Shown here: one piece after another, positions 1 to 9,631 of the stretch
How positions within the stretch are numbered: position 1 is the first letter of the stretch
Layout: the number at the start of each line of letters is the position of its first letter
From: Alphaproteobacteria bacterium
GTDB lineage: Bacteria; Myxococcota_A; UBA796; CAJQPC01
NCBI GenBank assembly: GCA_020632795.1
Contig: JACKEV010000019.1
Span: 1-64,000 of the forward strand
Direction: 5' to 3'
Length of the DNA stretch: 64,000 nucleotides
Notes under the pieces: generated by a model
What the model was told of the DNA's origin: nothing
Seen by the model: the letters and a program-made list of their open reading frames with translations, nothing else
The model's database searches: none
Translations under genes and position numbers: made by a program

Positions 1-389
1 TCGGTGGCCTGCTCGACGAAGGACGGCGGGGCGCGGTGGATGGGCAGGGTGACGTCGGGCTCGACGGGGCCCAGCTCGTCGACGGGCTCGCCCACGACGT
101 TCAGGATGCGGCCGAGGGTCTTGGCGCCCACGGGCATCGCGATGGGGCCGCCGGTGTCCCGGACCCGGTCGCCGCGGCGCAGGCCCTCGGTGGTGTCCAT
201 CGAGATGCAGCGCACGGTGTTCTGCCCCAGGTGCTGGGCGACCTCGACGACGAGGTTCTCGGCCTGGTCGTTGATGGCGGCGTTGGTCAGCCGGAGGGCG
301 TTGTAGATGGCGGGCAGGTTCCCGGAGGGGAACTCCACGTCGACGACGGGGCCCATGATCTGCTTGATCGTGCCGATGTTGGCGTCCAT
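1..389 (-). CDS. atpD: F1F0 ATP synthase subunit beta, 5' part (cut by window edge)
   Basis: Catalytic beta subunit of the F1 head, binding ATP/ADP at the alpha-beta interface. Only the first ~129 residues lie in the window. They show the beta-barrel N-terminus (start [20 protein letters not shown]) and the family stretches [16 protein letters not shown] and [14 protein letters not shown]. The Walker A region lies beyond the left edge. The ATG is preceded by an AGGAGA ribosome binding site. It sits 18 bases downstream of the gamma gene and is the last gene of the leftward atp operon visible here. Confidence 0.96.
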   Translation of the reverse strand, partial: MDANIGTIKQIMGPVVDVEFPSGNLPAIYNALRLTNAAINDQAENLVVEVAQHLGQNTVRCISMDTTEGLRRGDRVRDTGGPIAMPVGAKTLGRILNVVGEPVDELGPVEPDVTLPIHRAPPSFVEQAT

Positions 390-407
390 CCGAGGGTCTC
401 CTGAGAT

Positions 408-1277
408 CTAGAGGGCTTCGGCGCCGGACACGACCTCGATGATCTCGGTCGTGATCGCGGCCTGGCGGGCCCGGTTGTATTCGAGGGTGAGGGAGTCGAT
501 GAGCTCGGAGGCGTTCCGCGTCGCGCTGTCCATCGCGGTCATGCGGGAGGCCTGCTCGCCAGCTTCGGTCTCCAGGAGCGCCTGGAGCAGCGTGGTGTGG
601 AGCTGCAGGGGCAGCAGGGTGTCGATGAGCTGCTGGCCGTCGGGCTCATACATGTAGTCGGTGTCCGGGGCGTCCGCGTCCTCGGTGGTGCCGATGCTCA
701 GCGGCAGCACCCGGGGGAAGATGGGCGTCTGGACCATCACCGACCGGAAGTCGTTGTAGGCCAGGTAGACCTCCTGGACCGCGCCGCTGGTGAAGTCGGC
801 GGTGAGCCGCTGGGCCAGCTCGCGGGCCAGGTCGACGTACTTGTCGGAGTGCAGGTCGATGACCTCCTGGACGACGGGCCAGGGCCGGGAGGCGAAGAAG
901 GCCTTGGCCTTCTTGCCGTAGATCCGCAGGGAGACCTTGCGCCCCTGCCGGGTGAGGTCCTCGCAGAAGTAGACGGTCTTGCGGAACAGGGCGTTGTTGA
1001 ACGAGCCGCAGAGGCCCCGGTCCGAGCCCATGACCACCACCACCACCTCGTCGACCGCCTCGTGCTGGGTCAACAGCGGGTGGGTGACGTCGCCGCCCGC
1101 GCTGGCCGCGACGCGGCCGAGCACCCGGTTGAGGGAGCGGGCGTAGGGGCGGGCCTGCTCGGCGCGCTCCTGGGCCCGGCGCAGCTTGGCGCCGGCCACC
1201 AGCTTCATCGCCCGGGTGATCTGCCGGGTGTTCCTGACCGTCCCGATGCGGCGCTTGATGTCGCGGAGATTGGCCAT
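408..1277 (-). CDS. atpG: F1F0 ATP synthase subunit gamma
   Basis: Central rotor shaft of F1, coupling proton flow in F0 to conformational change in alpha3beta3. The 289 residues match the usual family length. The N-terminus (MANLRDIKRRIGTVRNTRQI, then TRAMKLVAGAKLRRAQ) and the C-terminal helix (SASTRN-like DSATRNASELIDSLTLEYNRARQA, here split over residues ~248-272) are the two coiled-coil helices of the shaft. The middle motif GSDRGLCGSFN is diagnostic. It lies between alpha and beta in the leftward operon. Confidence 0.97.
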   Translation of the reverse strand: MANLRDIKRRIGTVRNTRQITRAMKLVAGAKLRRAQERAEQARPYARSLNRVLGRVAASAGGDVTHPLLTQHEAVDEVVVVVMGSDRGLCGSFNNALFRKTVYFCEDLTRQGRKVSLRIYGKKAKAFFASRPWPVVQEVIDLHSDKYVDLARELAQRLTADFTSGAVQEVYLAYNDFRSVMVQTPIFPRVLPLSIGTTEDADAPDTDYMYEPDGQQLIDTLLPLQLHTTLLQALLETEAGEQASRMTAMDSATRNASELIDSLTLEYNRARQAAITTEIIEVVSGAEAL

Positions 1278-1304
1278 GAAGGCCTCCTGTCAGCGGGTCC
1301 GGAC

Positions 1305-2867
<1,563 letters not shown>

Positions 2868-3431
2868 TCAGGCTTCCGCGACGGCGGAGGCGTCGAGCAG
2901 GCGCTGGCGGAGGTTCAGCAGCCGCGTGCGCAGGGAGGCGTCGAAGACCCGGCCCTCGACCTCGGCGATCACGCCGCCGATGATCGAGGCGTCGACCTGC
3001 TCCTCGAGCAGGACGATCTTGCCGGTGGCGCGTTCGAGGGAGGCCTGCACCTCGGCGCGCATGCCCTTGTCCAGAGGCTGGGCAGTGGTCACGAGGGCGC
3101 GGACGCGGCCCGCGAGCTTGTCGGCCTGGCGGTGGTAGGCGCTGATGATCTGCGGGAGCAGCGCGGCGCGGTCCTTCTCCAGCACGAGCCGGAGGAAGTT
3201 GGCCAGCATCGGGTTGGGGTTGAGCCGCTGCATCACCGCGTCCAGGGCGGCGCGGCGCTCGTCCATCGAGAAGCCGGGGTGGGAGAGGGTCTGCAGCAGC
3301 AGGGACTCGGGATCGTTGAGCAGCCGGGCGAAGGTCTCCAGCTCCATCGCGAAGCGGTCGACGAGGGTGTCCTCGACGCCGATCTCGATGAGGGCCTGGG
3401 CGTACCGGGCGGCGGTCGCGGAGTCAGCCAT
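2868..3431 (-). CDS. atpH: F1F0 ATP synthase subunit delta
   Basis: Peripheral-stalk protein that ties the F1 head to the b/b' dimer. It has 187 residues, usual for the family. The N-terminal helical domain begins MADSATAARYAQALIEIG. The C-terminal part holds the expected KIVLLEEQVDASIIGG and GRVFDASLRTRLLNL stretches. The reading frame is open much further upstream, but the ATG at 3431 was chosen because it gives the conserved start and overlaps the end of the b gene by 8 bases, typical of coupled translation. Confidence 0.95.
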   Translation of the reverse strand: MADSATAARYAQALIEIGVEDTLVDRFAMELETFARLLNDPESLLLQTLSHPGFSMDERRAALDAVMQRLNPNPMLANFLRLVLEKDRAALLPQIISAYHRQADKLAGRVRALVTTAQPLDKGMRAEVQASLERATGKIVLLEEQVDASIIGGVIAEVEGRVFDASLRTRLLNLRQRLLDASAVAEA

Positions 3432-3993
3432 TGGAGGAGCCCTCCGTGGTGATGGCGCCCAGGAACTCCTGGGAGAGCCGGTCCTGATCGGCGGCGGTGA
3501 GCTGCTGGCGCAGGTTCTCTTCGGCCAGGCGCACCGCCAGCTCCACCGACTCCCGGCGCAGCGCGAGGCGGGCGTTGCGGGTCTCGTCGCGGATGGTCTT
3601 CTCGGTGGTGGCCCGGATGTGCTCGACGTCGCGCGTGGTCTTCTCGGCGATGGTCTGCGCCTCGCGCTCGGCCTCGACCAGGCCCTCGGCCCGCATCTCC
3701 TCGACCTGGTTCTCGAAGCGCGCCAGGCGGGACTCGAGGTCCTCGAAGCGGTTGAGGGCCTCCTTGCGGAGCCGGTTGGACTCCTCAAGCTCGTCGCGGA
3801 TGACCGCCGTGCGGTTCTTGAGCGCGTCGCTGATCGGGGTGCGCAGCAGGAAGGCCAGCAGCCCCACCAGCAAGGTGAAGTTGATGGCGTGGATGCCGAT
3901 CTCCTGCCAGGGCGGGCCGTGGCCGTGGCCCTCGGCGGCGAACGCGATGGCGGGGACCATCAGGCCGGCGAGGGTGAATGCGAGCCGGGTCAT
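3424..3993 (-). CDS. atpF: F1F0 ATP synthase subunit b
   Basis: Peripheral-stalk subunit. The 189 residues start with a signal-peptide-like stretch (MTRLAFTLAGLMVPAIAFAA), then a short His-rich segment (EGHGHG), then a membrane helix (about 33-52) and a long charged coiled coil. The leader before the anchor is seen in b subunits of deltaproteobacteria and chloroplasts. It follows the b' gene by 17 bases and overlaps delta. Paired b and b' genes imply a heterodimeric stalk. Confidence 0.92.
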   Translation of the reverse strand: MTRLAFTLAGLMVPAIAFAAEGHGHGPPWQEIGIHAINFTLLVGLLAFLLRTPISDALKNRTAVIRDELEESNRLRKEALNRFEDLESRLARFENQVEEMRAEGLVEAEREAQTIAEKTTRDVEHIRATTEKTIRDETRNARLALRRESVELAVRLAEENLRQQLTAADQDRLSQEFLGAITTEGSSNG

Positions 3994-4010
3994 GGGGCAA
4001 TCCTCGGGGC

Positions 4011-4499
4011 TCAGGCCGCGGTCGCGCGGCCGAGCACCTTCTGGGTGATGTCGGAGGCCAGCTCGCCGGACAGCCGCTCAAGCTGCTGGGCCGCGAGCGC
4101 GCGCTCCCCGTTGATGGCTTCGATGGCTTCGTTGAGGCGGGCCTCAGCCTCGGCGCGGGCCTGGGCCAGGGCCGCCTCGCGCGCCTCCATGGCCTTCGCC
4201 CGGTGCGCGGCGCGGACCTTGGCGACCTCGGCGCGGGCCTCGGCCAGCTTCGCCTCGTACCGGGCGAGCCGCTCCTCGGCCTTCTGCTGGAGCTCGAGGG
4301 CCTCGGCGCGGGCGCCGGCGGTGGCCGCCTCGCGGTCCTCCAGGTAGGCGATGAAGGGCTTGAAGGCGAGGCTGTGGAGGATCGCCATCGCGGCGAAGAA
4401 GGGCAGCATCTGCACCGCGACCAGCACCGGATCCGGGATGATCGACAGGTCGCTCGAAGCGTGCGCTGCGGGCACGAGGAGGAAGAGGGTCAAGCTCAT
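4011..4499 (-). CDS. atpF': F1F0 ATP synthase subunit b' (second stalk subunit)
   Basis: Second peripheral-stalk subunit, pairing with b. The 162 residues begin with a leader-like stretch (MSLTLFLLVPAAHASS), then a membrane helix (about 28-46), then a family-typical FKPFIAYLEDREAATAGA and a long Ala/Glu/Arg coiled coil. It is the first gene of the leftward atp operon. Genes for subunits a and c (atpB, atpE) do not accompany it: the gene upstream is an unrelated envelope protein. They are presumably elsewhere in the genome. Confidence 0.9.
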   Translation of the reverse strand: MSLTLFLLVPAAHASSDLSIIPDPVLVAVQMLPFFAAMAILHSLAFKPFIAYLEDREAATAGARAEALELQQKAEERLARYEAKLAEARAEVAKVRAAHRAKAMEAREAALAQARAEAEARLNEAIEAINGERALAAQQLERLSGELASDITQKVLGRATAA

Positions 4500-4568
4500 C
4501 AGCTTTCCTGAGGCAGCCCCGTGGGACGCCTTCCTGAGTGTTCCGGGGGGCCGGGGGTATCACGGAGA

Positions 4569-4597
4569 GGGGCCCTCGGCAACCGGAACCGGGCCCC
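4569..4597 (-). terminator. GC-rich hairpin downstream of the barrel protein gene
   Basis: A 7-bp perfect stem (GGGGCCC / GGGCCCC, 4569-4575 with 4591-4597) closes a 15-base loop just downstream of the leftward gene ending at 4611 and upstream of the atp operon. It could end that transcript. No T-run follows it on the minus strand, so a rho-independent role is weakly supported. Confidence 0.3.
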
Positions 4598-4610
4598 CTT
4601 CAGCGCACCT

Positions 4611-5270
4611 TCAGAACATGAACTGGAGGCGCAGCGCGGCCTCCGGCGCCCACAGCGCGCTGGCGACGAGGCTGTCCTCCTGGAGGGCCTGCCCCCGGTG
4701 GTAGACCACCGCGGCCCGCATGCCCACCGCCAGCCCCGGGAGCAGCTCGTAGTCGCAGCCCAGGCCCGCGCGCCCGCCGACGCCGCCGACCCGCCCCGCG
4801 GTGGCCCGGCGGCCCTCCTGGGCGTCGGCGGCCTCCTCTTCGGTGTAGGAGCTGGAGCGATCCGTGATGACGGGGATGTTGCCGTGCACCCCCAGGCCCA
4901 CCCACACCGCAGGGCGCCGGTAGGCGCGTGCGTTGAGGTAGCGCTGGGCGTCCACCGCCAACCGCACCGCCCCCGCGCCGGTGACCCGCCGACCGTCGGG
5001 GGTCCAGTTGACCTCTCCGTAGCGGGCCCAGGCCGCCCCCAGCGTCCAGGTGGTCCTGGGCCGGATCGCGCCGAAGTACGCGGTCAGCGGGGGCTGGATG
5101 AAGCCGTCCAGCTCGCCGACATACGTGCCCGTCTGCATCGCGTCGGCGCTCCAGGCCAGATCTGAGCGCAGCGCGGCGGGCACGAAGTCCAGGCCCACCG
5201 CCCAGCGGGCCGGCTCAGGGGCCTCCGCTTCGGCGGCCAGGGCGGCGGTGGTCAGCGCGACGAGCAGCAC
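4611..5270 (-). CDS. Putative secreted / outer-membrane beta-barrel protein
   Basis: Function unknown. The 219 residues open with a signal peptide (LLVALTTAALAAEAEA) cleaved near residue 15-20. The mature part alternates aromatic and small residues in short amphipathic strands (ARWAVGLDFVPAAL, RTTWTLGAAWARYGEV, GLAVGMRAAVVYHRG). It ends LRLQFMF, with the terminal Phe typical of outer-membrane barrels. GTG at 5270 is the only possible start, since a stop codon lies four codons upstream in frame. Cellular location is inferred; no named family was recognised. Confidence 0.62.
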   Translation of the reverse strand: MLLVALTTAALAAEAEAPEPARWAVGLDFVPAALRSDLAWSADAMQTGTYVGELDGFIQPPLTAYFGAIRPRTTWTLGAAWARYGEVNWTPDGRRVTGAGAVRLAVDAQRYLNARAYRRPAVWVGLGVHGNIPVITDRSSSYTEEEAADAQEGRRATAGRVGGVGGRAGLGCDYELLPGLAVGMRAAVVYHRGQALQEDSLVASALWAPEAALRLQFMF

Positions 5271-5321
5271 CCGCGCATCTTACGCGATACGGGATCGTCC
5301 GACCCCCTGGAGGGCTGACGA

Positions 5322-6329
5322 ATGTGGATCCGAGGCGTCTCCGTCGAGGGCTTCGCGGCCCTCCCCCGATTCGAGGCCACGGAGCTGGAGCGCGTGGTGC
5401 GGGTGGGCGGCGACCCCGCCGCCTGCGGCGCGCTCTACCAGGCGCTGCTCCTGGGGCTCTCGGCCTTCTCCGCCGTCGACCTGCGCGGCGCGTTCGCGCG
5501 CCTGGGCTTCGGCGCCGACGTCCAGGTCGAGGGCGACGGCCTGCCCGACGCGGTCATCCTCGGCGTGCCCGAGCGCGCGCGCGCCTGGCTGGCCCCGAGC
5601 GGCGATCGGTCCCTCAAGGTCTCCCTGGAGATCGCCCTCGATCCCCCCCAGTTCGGCGTGGTGCAGCAGCACGCCCTGCGGGAGCCGGGCCTGGCCACCG
5701 CCCTGGGCGAGGACGCCGCGAGCCTCCTGCTCACCGCCGGCTTCGCCTTCACCCGCGACCTCTCGGTGATCTCCTGCGCGCTGTTCTCCATCCGCCTGGG
5801 GGACGTCGAGCCCCGCCCCGGCGAGAAGTCCCCCTGGAAGGACGCCCTGCTGACCGGTCTCGCCGGGCGGGTCTGCGCCCGGGACCCCCTGGAGCTGGAC
5901 CCGCTGGCCTTCGCCGCCGCCGAGCGCTCCCCCGACCCCGACGCCCGCGCCGCCGTCGCGAAGGCCCGCGCCGCTCTGAGCGGGGCCCCCTTCTCCCTCG
6001 GCGCCCCCCAGGTCGTCGACCCCGGCGACGGCGCGGTGTGGCTCGCCATCGGCGACGACCTCCAGCCCCTCACCGCCCTGGGCCCCGAGGCCGTGGACGC
6101 CGCGGGCCTCTGCCAGTCTGTCTTCTGTGACCCCGGGGAGATCCTGCTGATCCGCAACCCCGGCGCCCTCGCCGCCGACCCGGAGGCCGTGCGGGCCTGG
6201 CTCGCCGGGCAGGTCGAGACGGCCGGCGGGCCCCTGGAGCAGGTCTGGATGTTCGGCGCCCCGAATGTAACCCTTGAGGTTACAAAACCTCCTGCCCCCG
6301 CCGCGGCGGGCCGGGTCTCCTTCCGGTGA
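5322..6329 (+). CDS. Conserved-looking protein of unknown function
   Basis: Not recognised. The 335 residues lack a signal peptide or membrane helix and look like a soluble alpha/beta protein. The start MWIRGVSVEGFAAL is followed by strand-like GADVQVEGDGLPDAVILGVP and a late CDPGEILLIRNPGALAAD, which resembles a strand-loop-helix but is not a clear nucleotide-binding motif. It heads a rightward run: its stop overlaps the GTG start of the next gene (GTGA at 6326-6329), so it is probably cotranslated with the zinc-ribbon protein and the EamA transporter. Confidence 0.6.
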   Translation: MWIRGVSVEGFAALPRFEATELERVVRVGGDPAACGALYQALLLGLSAFSAVDLRGAFARLGFGADVQVEGDGLPDAVILGVPERARAWLAPSGDRSLKVSLEIALDPPQFGVVQQHALREPGLATALGEDAASLLLTAGFAFTRDLSVISCALFSIRLGDVEPRPGEKSPWKDALLTGLAGRVCARDPLELDPLAFAAAERSPDPDARAAVAKARAALSGAPFSLGAPQVVDPGDGAVWLAIGDDLQPLTALGPEAVDAAGLCQSVFCDPGEILLIRNPGALAADPEAVRAWLAGQVETAGGPLEQVWMFGAPNVTLEVTKPPAPAAAGRVSFR

Positions 6330-6832
6330 AGGGCGCCCGCGGGATCTGCATCCGCTGCGCGTCCTACAAGGATCGCGCCCTCGGGTCCTGCCCCGCCTGC
6401 GGCCACCGCCCCGAGGGCGACGAGCGCCTGGTCGCCTGGCTGTTCTCCCGCCACTTCCTCGACGAAGAGGAGCTGGAGCAGGCCGCCGCGCGCCTGGCCT
6501 CCGGCGAGGAGGTCAAGCCCCCGCCCGAGCTGCTCGACCGGGCGCGCCGGGCGCTCTACCCCGCCGAGGGCTCTGCCGCCGACGGCCTGCAGCCGGTCGG
6601 CGCGGGGGTGCTGGGGCGGGACACCGGGCTGACCGGCGAGCAGCAGGTGCTCCTCGGACTGGCCAACGTCGTGCTCACGCCGCTGCTGGGCTTCGTCTAC
6701 TGGTGGAGCCTGCGCCGGGTGCGCCCGGTGGCCTCCCGGCAGGCCCTCCAGGTCACCCTGCCGGTGGCGCTGGTGATGGGGGTCATCTGGGCCTGGGTCA
6801 TGGCCTTCGCCCGCTGGAACGGCTCGCCGTGA
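6326..6832 (+). CDS. Zinc-ribbon membrane protein of unknown function
   Basis: The 168 residues have two parts. The N-terminus carries a four-Cys zinc ribbon (CIRC ... CPAC, residues ~8-25). The C-terminus has two hydrophobic helices (about 110-127 and 139-162) separated by a basic loop (RRVRPVASRQ), so the ribbon probably faces the cytoplasm. GTG start overlaps the stop of the preceding gene, and its own stop overlaps the GTG of the transporter gene, so all three look translationally coupled. No function can be given. Confidence 0.65.
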   Translation: MKGARGICIRCASYKDRALGSCPACGHRPEGDERLVAWLFSRHFLDEEELEQAAARLASGEEVKPPPELLDRARRALYPAEGSAADGLQPVGAGVLGRDTGLTGEQQVLLGLANVVLTPLLGFVYWWSLRRVRPVASRQALQVTLPVALVMGVIWAWVMAFARWNGSP

Positions 6833-7680
6833 GCGCCGGCCTGCTCTTCGCTCTGGCAGCGGCCCCCTGCTGGGCCGCCCTGGACGCCCAGCGCAAGGCC
6901 CTGGCGCGCCACCTGGGGCCCCTGCCGCTGTTCACCCTGCTCATCCTGGGGCAGATCCCCCTCTACCTCGCGTGGAGCCTGAGCGAGGGCCTCGCCCGGC
7001 CCGCGCCCGCCTACCTGGGCCCGGGGGTGGCGGACGCCGCGCTCAACCTGGTGGCGCAGCTCCTCTTCGTGGGCGCCGTGCGGGTCTCACCCCTGAGCCT
7101 GACCATCCCGATGCTCTCGCTCACCCCGGTGTTCGCGGTGGGCACGGGCTGGCTGTTCCTGGCCGAGCGCCCCGGGCCCGTGCAGGCGGCGGGCATCGCG
7201 GCGGTGGTCGCGGGGGCGGCCATCCTGCAGTCCGGCGGCGGCCTGCAGGGGCTGTGGCGGGAGCGCGGGGTGTGGATGATGACCGGCGTGGCGGCCTGCT
7301 GGTCGATGACGATGGTGTTCGACAAGCTCTGCCTGCGCGCAGCCAGCGTGCCCACCCACGCCCTGCTCCAGGCCCTCGGCATGGCGGCGGGGGCGGTGTC
7401 GCTGCTGGCGCTGCGGCGGGAGCTGCGGTCCCTCTCGGCGGCCTGGCCCCACCGCGGCCTGCTCGCCTTCGCGGCGATCACCGCCTGCGCGGCGACCGGC
7501 CTCCAGCTCTTCGCGGTGGAGCGCATCCTGGTCAGCCTCGTCGAGGCGATCAAGCGCGCCTTCGGCCTCGCGGCCTCGGTGGTCAACGGGCGCGTCTTCT
7601 TCGGAGAGCCCATCACCGGGCGCAAGGTGGCCGCCATCGCGGTGATGGGCGCGGGGGTGGTGACGCTGCTGCTGGGCTGA
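6829..7680 (+). CDS. EamA/DMT-family transporter
   Basis: Likely inner-membrane exporter of small metabolites; substrate unknown. The 283 residues contain about ten hydrophobic helices in two EamA repeats. The first ends near LFLAERPGPVQAAGIAAVVAG and the second near GRVFFGEPITGRKVAAIAVM, the repeated helix-9/10 signature of the family. The frame is open further upstream, but GTG at 6829 overlaps the previous stop (GTGA) and gives the normal family length. It converges on the DUF4388 gene with 5 bases between the stops. Confidence 0.85.
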   Translation: MSAGLLFALAAAPCWAALDAQRKALARHLGPLPLFTLLILGQIPLYLAWSLSEGLARPAPAYLGPGVADAALNLVAQLLFVGAVRVSPLSLTIPMLSLTPVFAVGTGWLFLAERPGPVQAAGIAAVVAGAAILQSGGGLQGLWRERGVWMMTGVAACWSMTMVFDKLCLRAASVPTHALLQALGMAAGAVSLLALRRELRSLSAAWPHRGLLAFAAITACAATGLQLFAVERILVSLVEAIKRAFGLAASVVNGRVFFGEPITGRKVAAIAVMGAGVVTLLLG

Positions 7681-7685
7681 GCGCG

Positions 7686-9164
7686 CTACTTCTTCGCGCC
7701 CGCCGCGGCGTGCCGCCGCTCCAACAGCCGCAGCTCCCGCTGGGCGGGCAGGTGGTTGGCGTTGTACTCCAGGCACTTCCGGAAGGCCGCCCGGGCCTTC
7801 TTCTCGTCGTTGGCGAGGCGCAGCAGGCGCCCCAGCCGGTAGGCGATCTCGCCGCGCTGCCGGTCGTTGGCGGGCTGCAGCTCGGCCAGCGCCGCGATCG
7901 CCTCCATCGGCGCCCGCTCCTTGACGACCGCCGACAGGAAGACGTCCAGGATCTTCGGCTCGATGGCCATGGGGTCGACCTGCATGGCCTCCGCCAGCAC
8001 GTCCCGCGCGATGACCCAGCTCCGGCTGCGCTCGAGCTGCTCGGCCTTCCGGAACAGCACCCGCGCCTTCTCCTGGTCGACCTCGCTCACCCACACCTCC
8101 CCCCGCTGGCGGGCGGCGTGCTTCTGCCGCTCGATCTCCAGGGCGTCGGGGTCGGAGACCGAGCGGGCGTGGTCGTTGAGCACGGCGAACACCTCGGCGG
8201 CGGCCTCCTGGACCTCCGCGGACCGCCGGGCGAAGCGGTCGGGGTGGTAGGCCTGGGCCAGGGAGCGGAACGCGGAGTCGACGCGATCGCGGGTGATCGC
8301 GGCCACGGGCTCGTCGTCGGGGATGCCCAGGGCGTCGAGGGGGCCCAGCTCCTTGAGCCGGGCGGCGGTGTCCAGCAGCTCGGCGGCCTGGGCGGCGTCC
8401 TCCGGGCCGGGCCGGGCCCCGCCGGGCCCCGATGGGCCGGACCCCGCGGGTGCAGGGGGCGCCGCCTCAGGCTCGGGCGCCTCGGGCTCCTCGAAGGCCT
8501 CCGCACCCTCCGGCGCCTCCAGCCCGACCACCCCGAGCTGGAGCAGCAGATCGAGGGCGCGCCAGGCCGCCGCCCGCCGGGCCGATCCGCCTGCGGCGGA
8601 GGTCGCGATGACGTCCTCCACGGTGGGCCCGCCCCTGCAGCGCTTGAGGGTGCGCAGCGCCACCGGGTCCAGCTCCCCGGAGATGCTCGCGTCCACGATG
8701 TGGACCCGGTGGTAGCGCAGCGGCCGGAGCGCCTGGGCGATCGCCCGGGAGGAGCGCACCTCGCGCATCCCCTGCAGCAGGAGCGTCCCGATGGGGGTGG
8801 GGAGCGGGAAGCTGCCCGGCGGCGCGGGGACGCCTTCGGTGAAACCCGCCTCGACCTCCGGCGTCTCCAAGGAGCGCGCGAGCCACCGCCCCAGGGCCTC
8901 GGCTGCCGCCGCCAGCGCGAGGTCGATGTCGACCCCGCTCGCGGCCGCTGCCCCCAGCCCGGCGACCAGAGCGCCGCGATCCTGCGCACCGCTCACCCCG
9001 ACCTTCTCGAGCAGCCCATCCACCCCCTCGACCTGAACCACCCGCCCCCTCTGCAGGTAGACCTTGCCGTCGCCGTCCGGGGTGTGCACGGTATAGAGAC
9101 CGGTCGCCCGAGCCCGCCAGGCCCGGAACAGCAGCGCGATGATGGAGTCGGAGACCTCGGGCAT
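7686..9164 (-). CDS. DUF4388 / DnaJ-domain / TPR protein
   Basis: A 492-residue multidomain protein of a type common in myxobacteria. The N-terminal ~60 residues resemble DUF4388 (ATGLYTVHTPDGDGKVYL, then RGRVVQVEGVDGLLEKVG). A Pro/Ala/Glu linker (~230-260) leads to a J domain with the key HPD (AYHPDRFARRS, about 315-325), then C-terminal TPR-like helices (~390-480). A J domain implies recruitment of an Hsp70. DUF4388 proteins are often linked to signalling or motility in this group, but a specific job cannot be stated. Confidence 0.82.
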   Translation of the reverse strand: MPEVSDSIIALLFRAWRARATGLYTVHTPDGDGKVYLQRGRVVQVEGVDGLLEKVGVSGAQDRGALVAGLGAAAASGVDIDLALAAAAEALGRWLARSLETPEVEAGFTEGVPAPPGSFPLPTPIGTLLLQGMREVRSSRAIAQALRPLRYHRVHIVDASISGELDPVALRTLKRCRGGPTVEDVIATSAAGGSARRAAAWRALDLLLQLGVVGLEAPEGAEAFEEPEAPEPEAAPPAPAGSGPSGPGGARPGPEDAAQAAELLDTAARLKELGPLDALGIPDDEPVAAITRDRVDSAFRSLAQAYHPDRFARRSAEVQEAAAEVFAVLNDHARSVSDPDALEIERQKHAARQRGEVWVSEVDQEKARVLFRKAEQLERSRSWVIARDVLAEAMQVDPMAIEPKILDVFLSAVVKERAPMEAIAALAELQPANDRQRGEIAYRLGRLLRLANDEKKARAAFRKCLEYNANHLPAQRELRLLERRHAAAGAKK

Positions 9165-9289
9165 GCCCCTTCCTGGTGCGGCGCGACCGTGGACACCGGC
9201 CGCGCCCCCAGTCTACTCAAAACCTTCACCAGCCGACGCCCGCGGGGCGCGGTATACCCCTCAAGTAAACCCCCAAGAACGGTGATGCG

Positions 9290-9616
9290 ATGGCCACGCT
9301 GGACTACGTGACGGATGACAACTTCGAGGCGCAGGTCCTCAACAGCGAGCTCCCCGTGCTGCTCGACTTCACGGCCACCTGGTGCCAGCCCTGCAAGAAG
9401 CTCGCCCCCAAGGTCGAGGAGCTGGCCGACGAGATGTCCGGCTCCCTGCGGGTCTTCAAGGTCGACGTGGACCAGTCCCAGAAGCTCGCGATGCGCTACA
9501 ACGTGCGCTCCGTGCCCACCCTGCTGGTCTTCAACAAGGGCCAGGTGAAGGGCAGCATCATGGGCAACGTGCCCATGGGCAAGATCCAGAACCTCGTGGA
9601 GAAGGCGCACCAGTAG
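9290..9616 (+). CDS. Thioredoxin-family protein with WCQPC active site
   Basis: Small redox protein of the cytoplasm. The 108 residues follow the thioredoxin fold throughout: TATWCQPCKKLAP with Cys32 and Cys35, the cis-Pro region VRSVPTLLVFNKGQV, and a C-terminal helix. The active-site dipeptide is Gln-Pro rather than Gly-Pro of standard thioredoxin, which is expected to shift redox potential or partner choice. It is a single gene between two leftward genes, with a 125-base upstream gap that should contain its promoter. Confidence 0.92.
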   Translation: MATLDYVTDDNFEAQVLNSELPVLLDFTATWCQPCKKLAPKVEELADEMSGSLRVFKVDVDQSQKLAMRYNVRSVPTLLVFNKGQVKGSIMGNVPMGKIQNLVEKAHQ

Positions 9617-9631
9617 GGGCGCTCGGCGCGG

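Noticed and set aside
3432..3788. N-terminal extension of the delta-subunit frame
   Set aside because: It overlaps the b-subunit gene in another frame and is Arg/Ser/Pro-rich; the conserved start MADSATAARYAQ lies at 3431.
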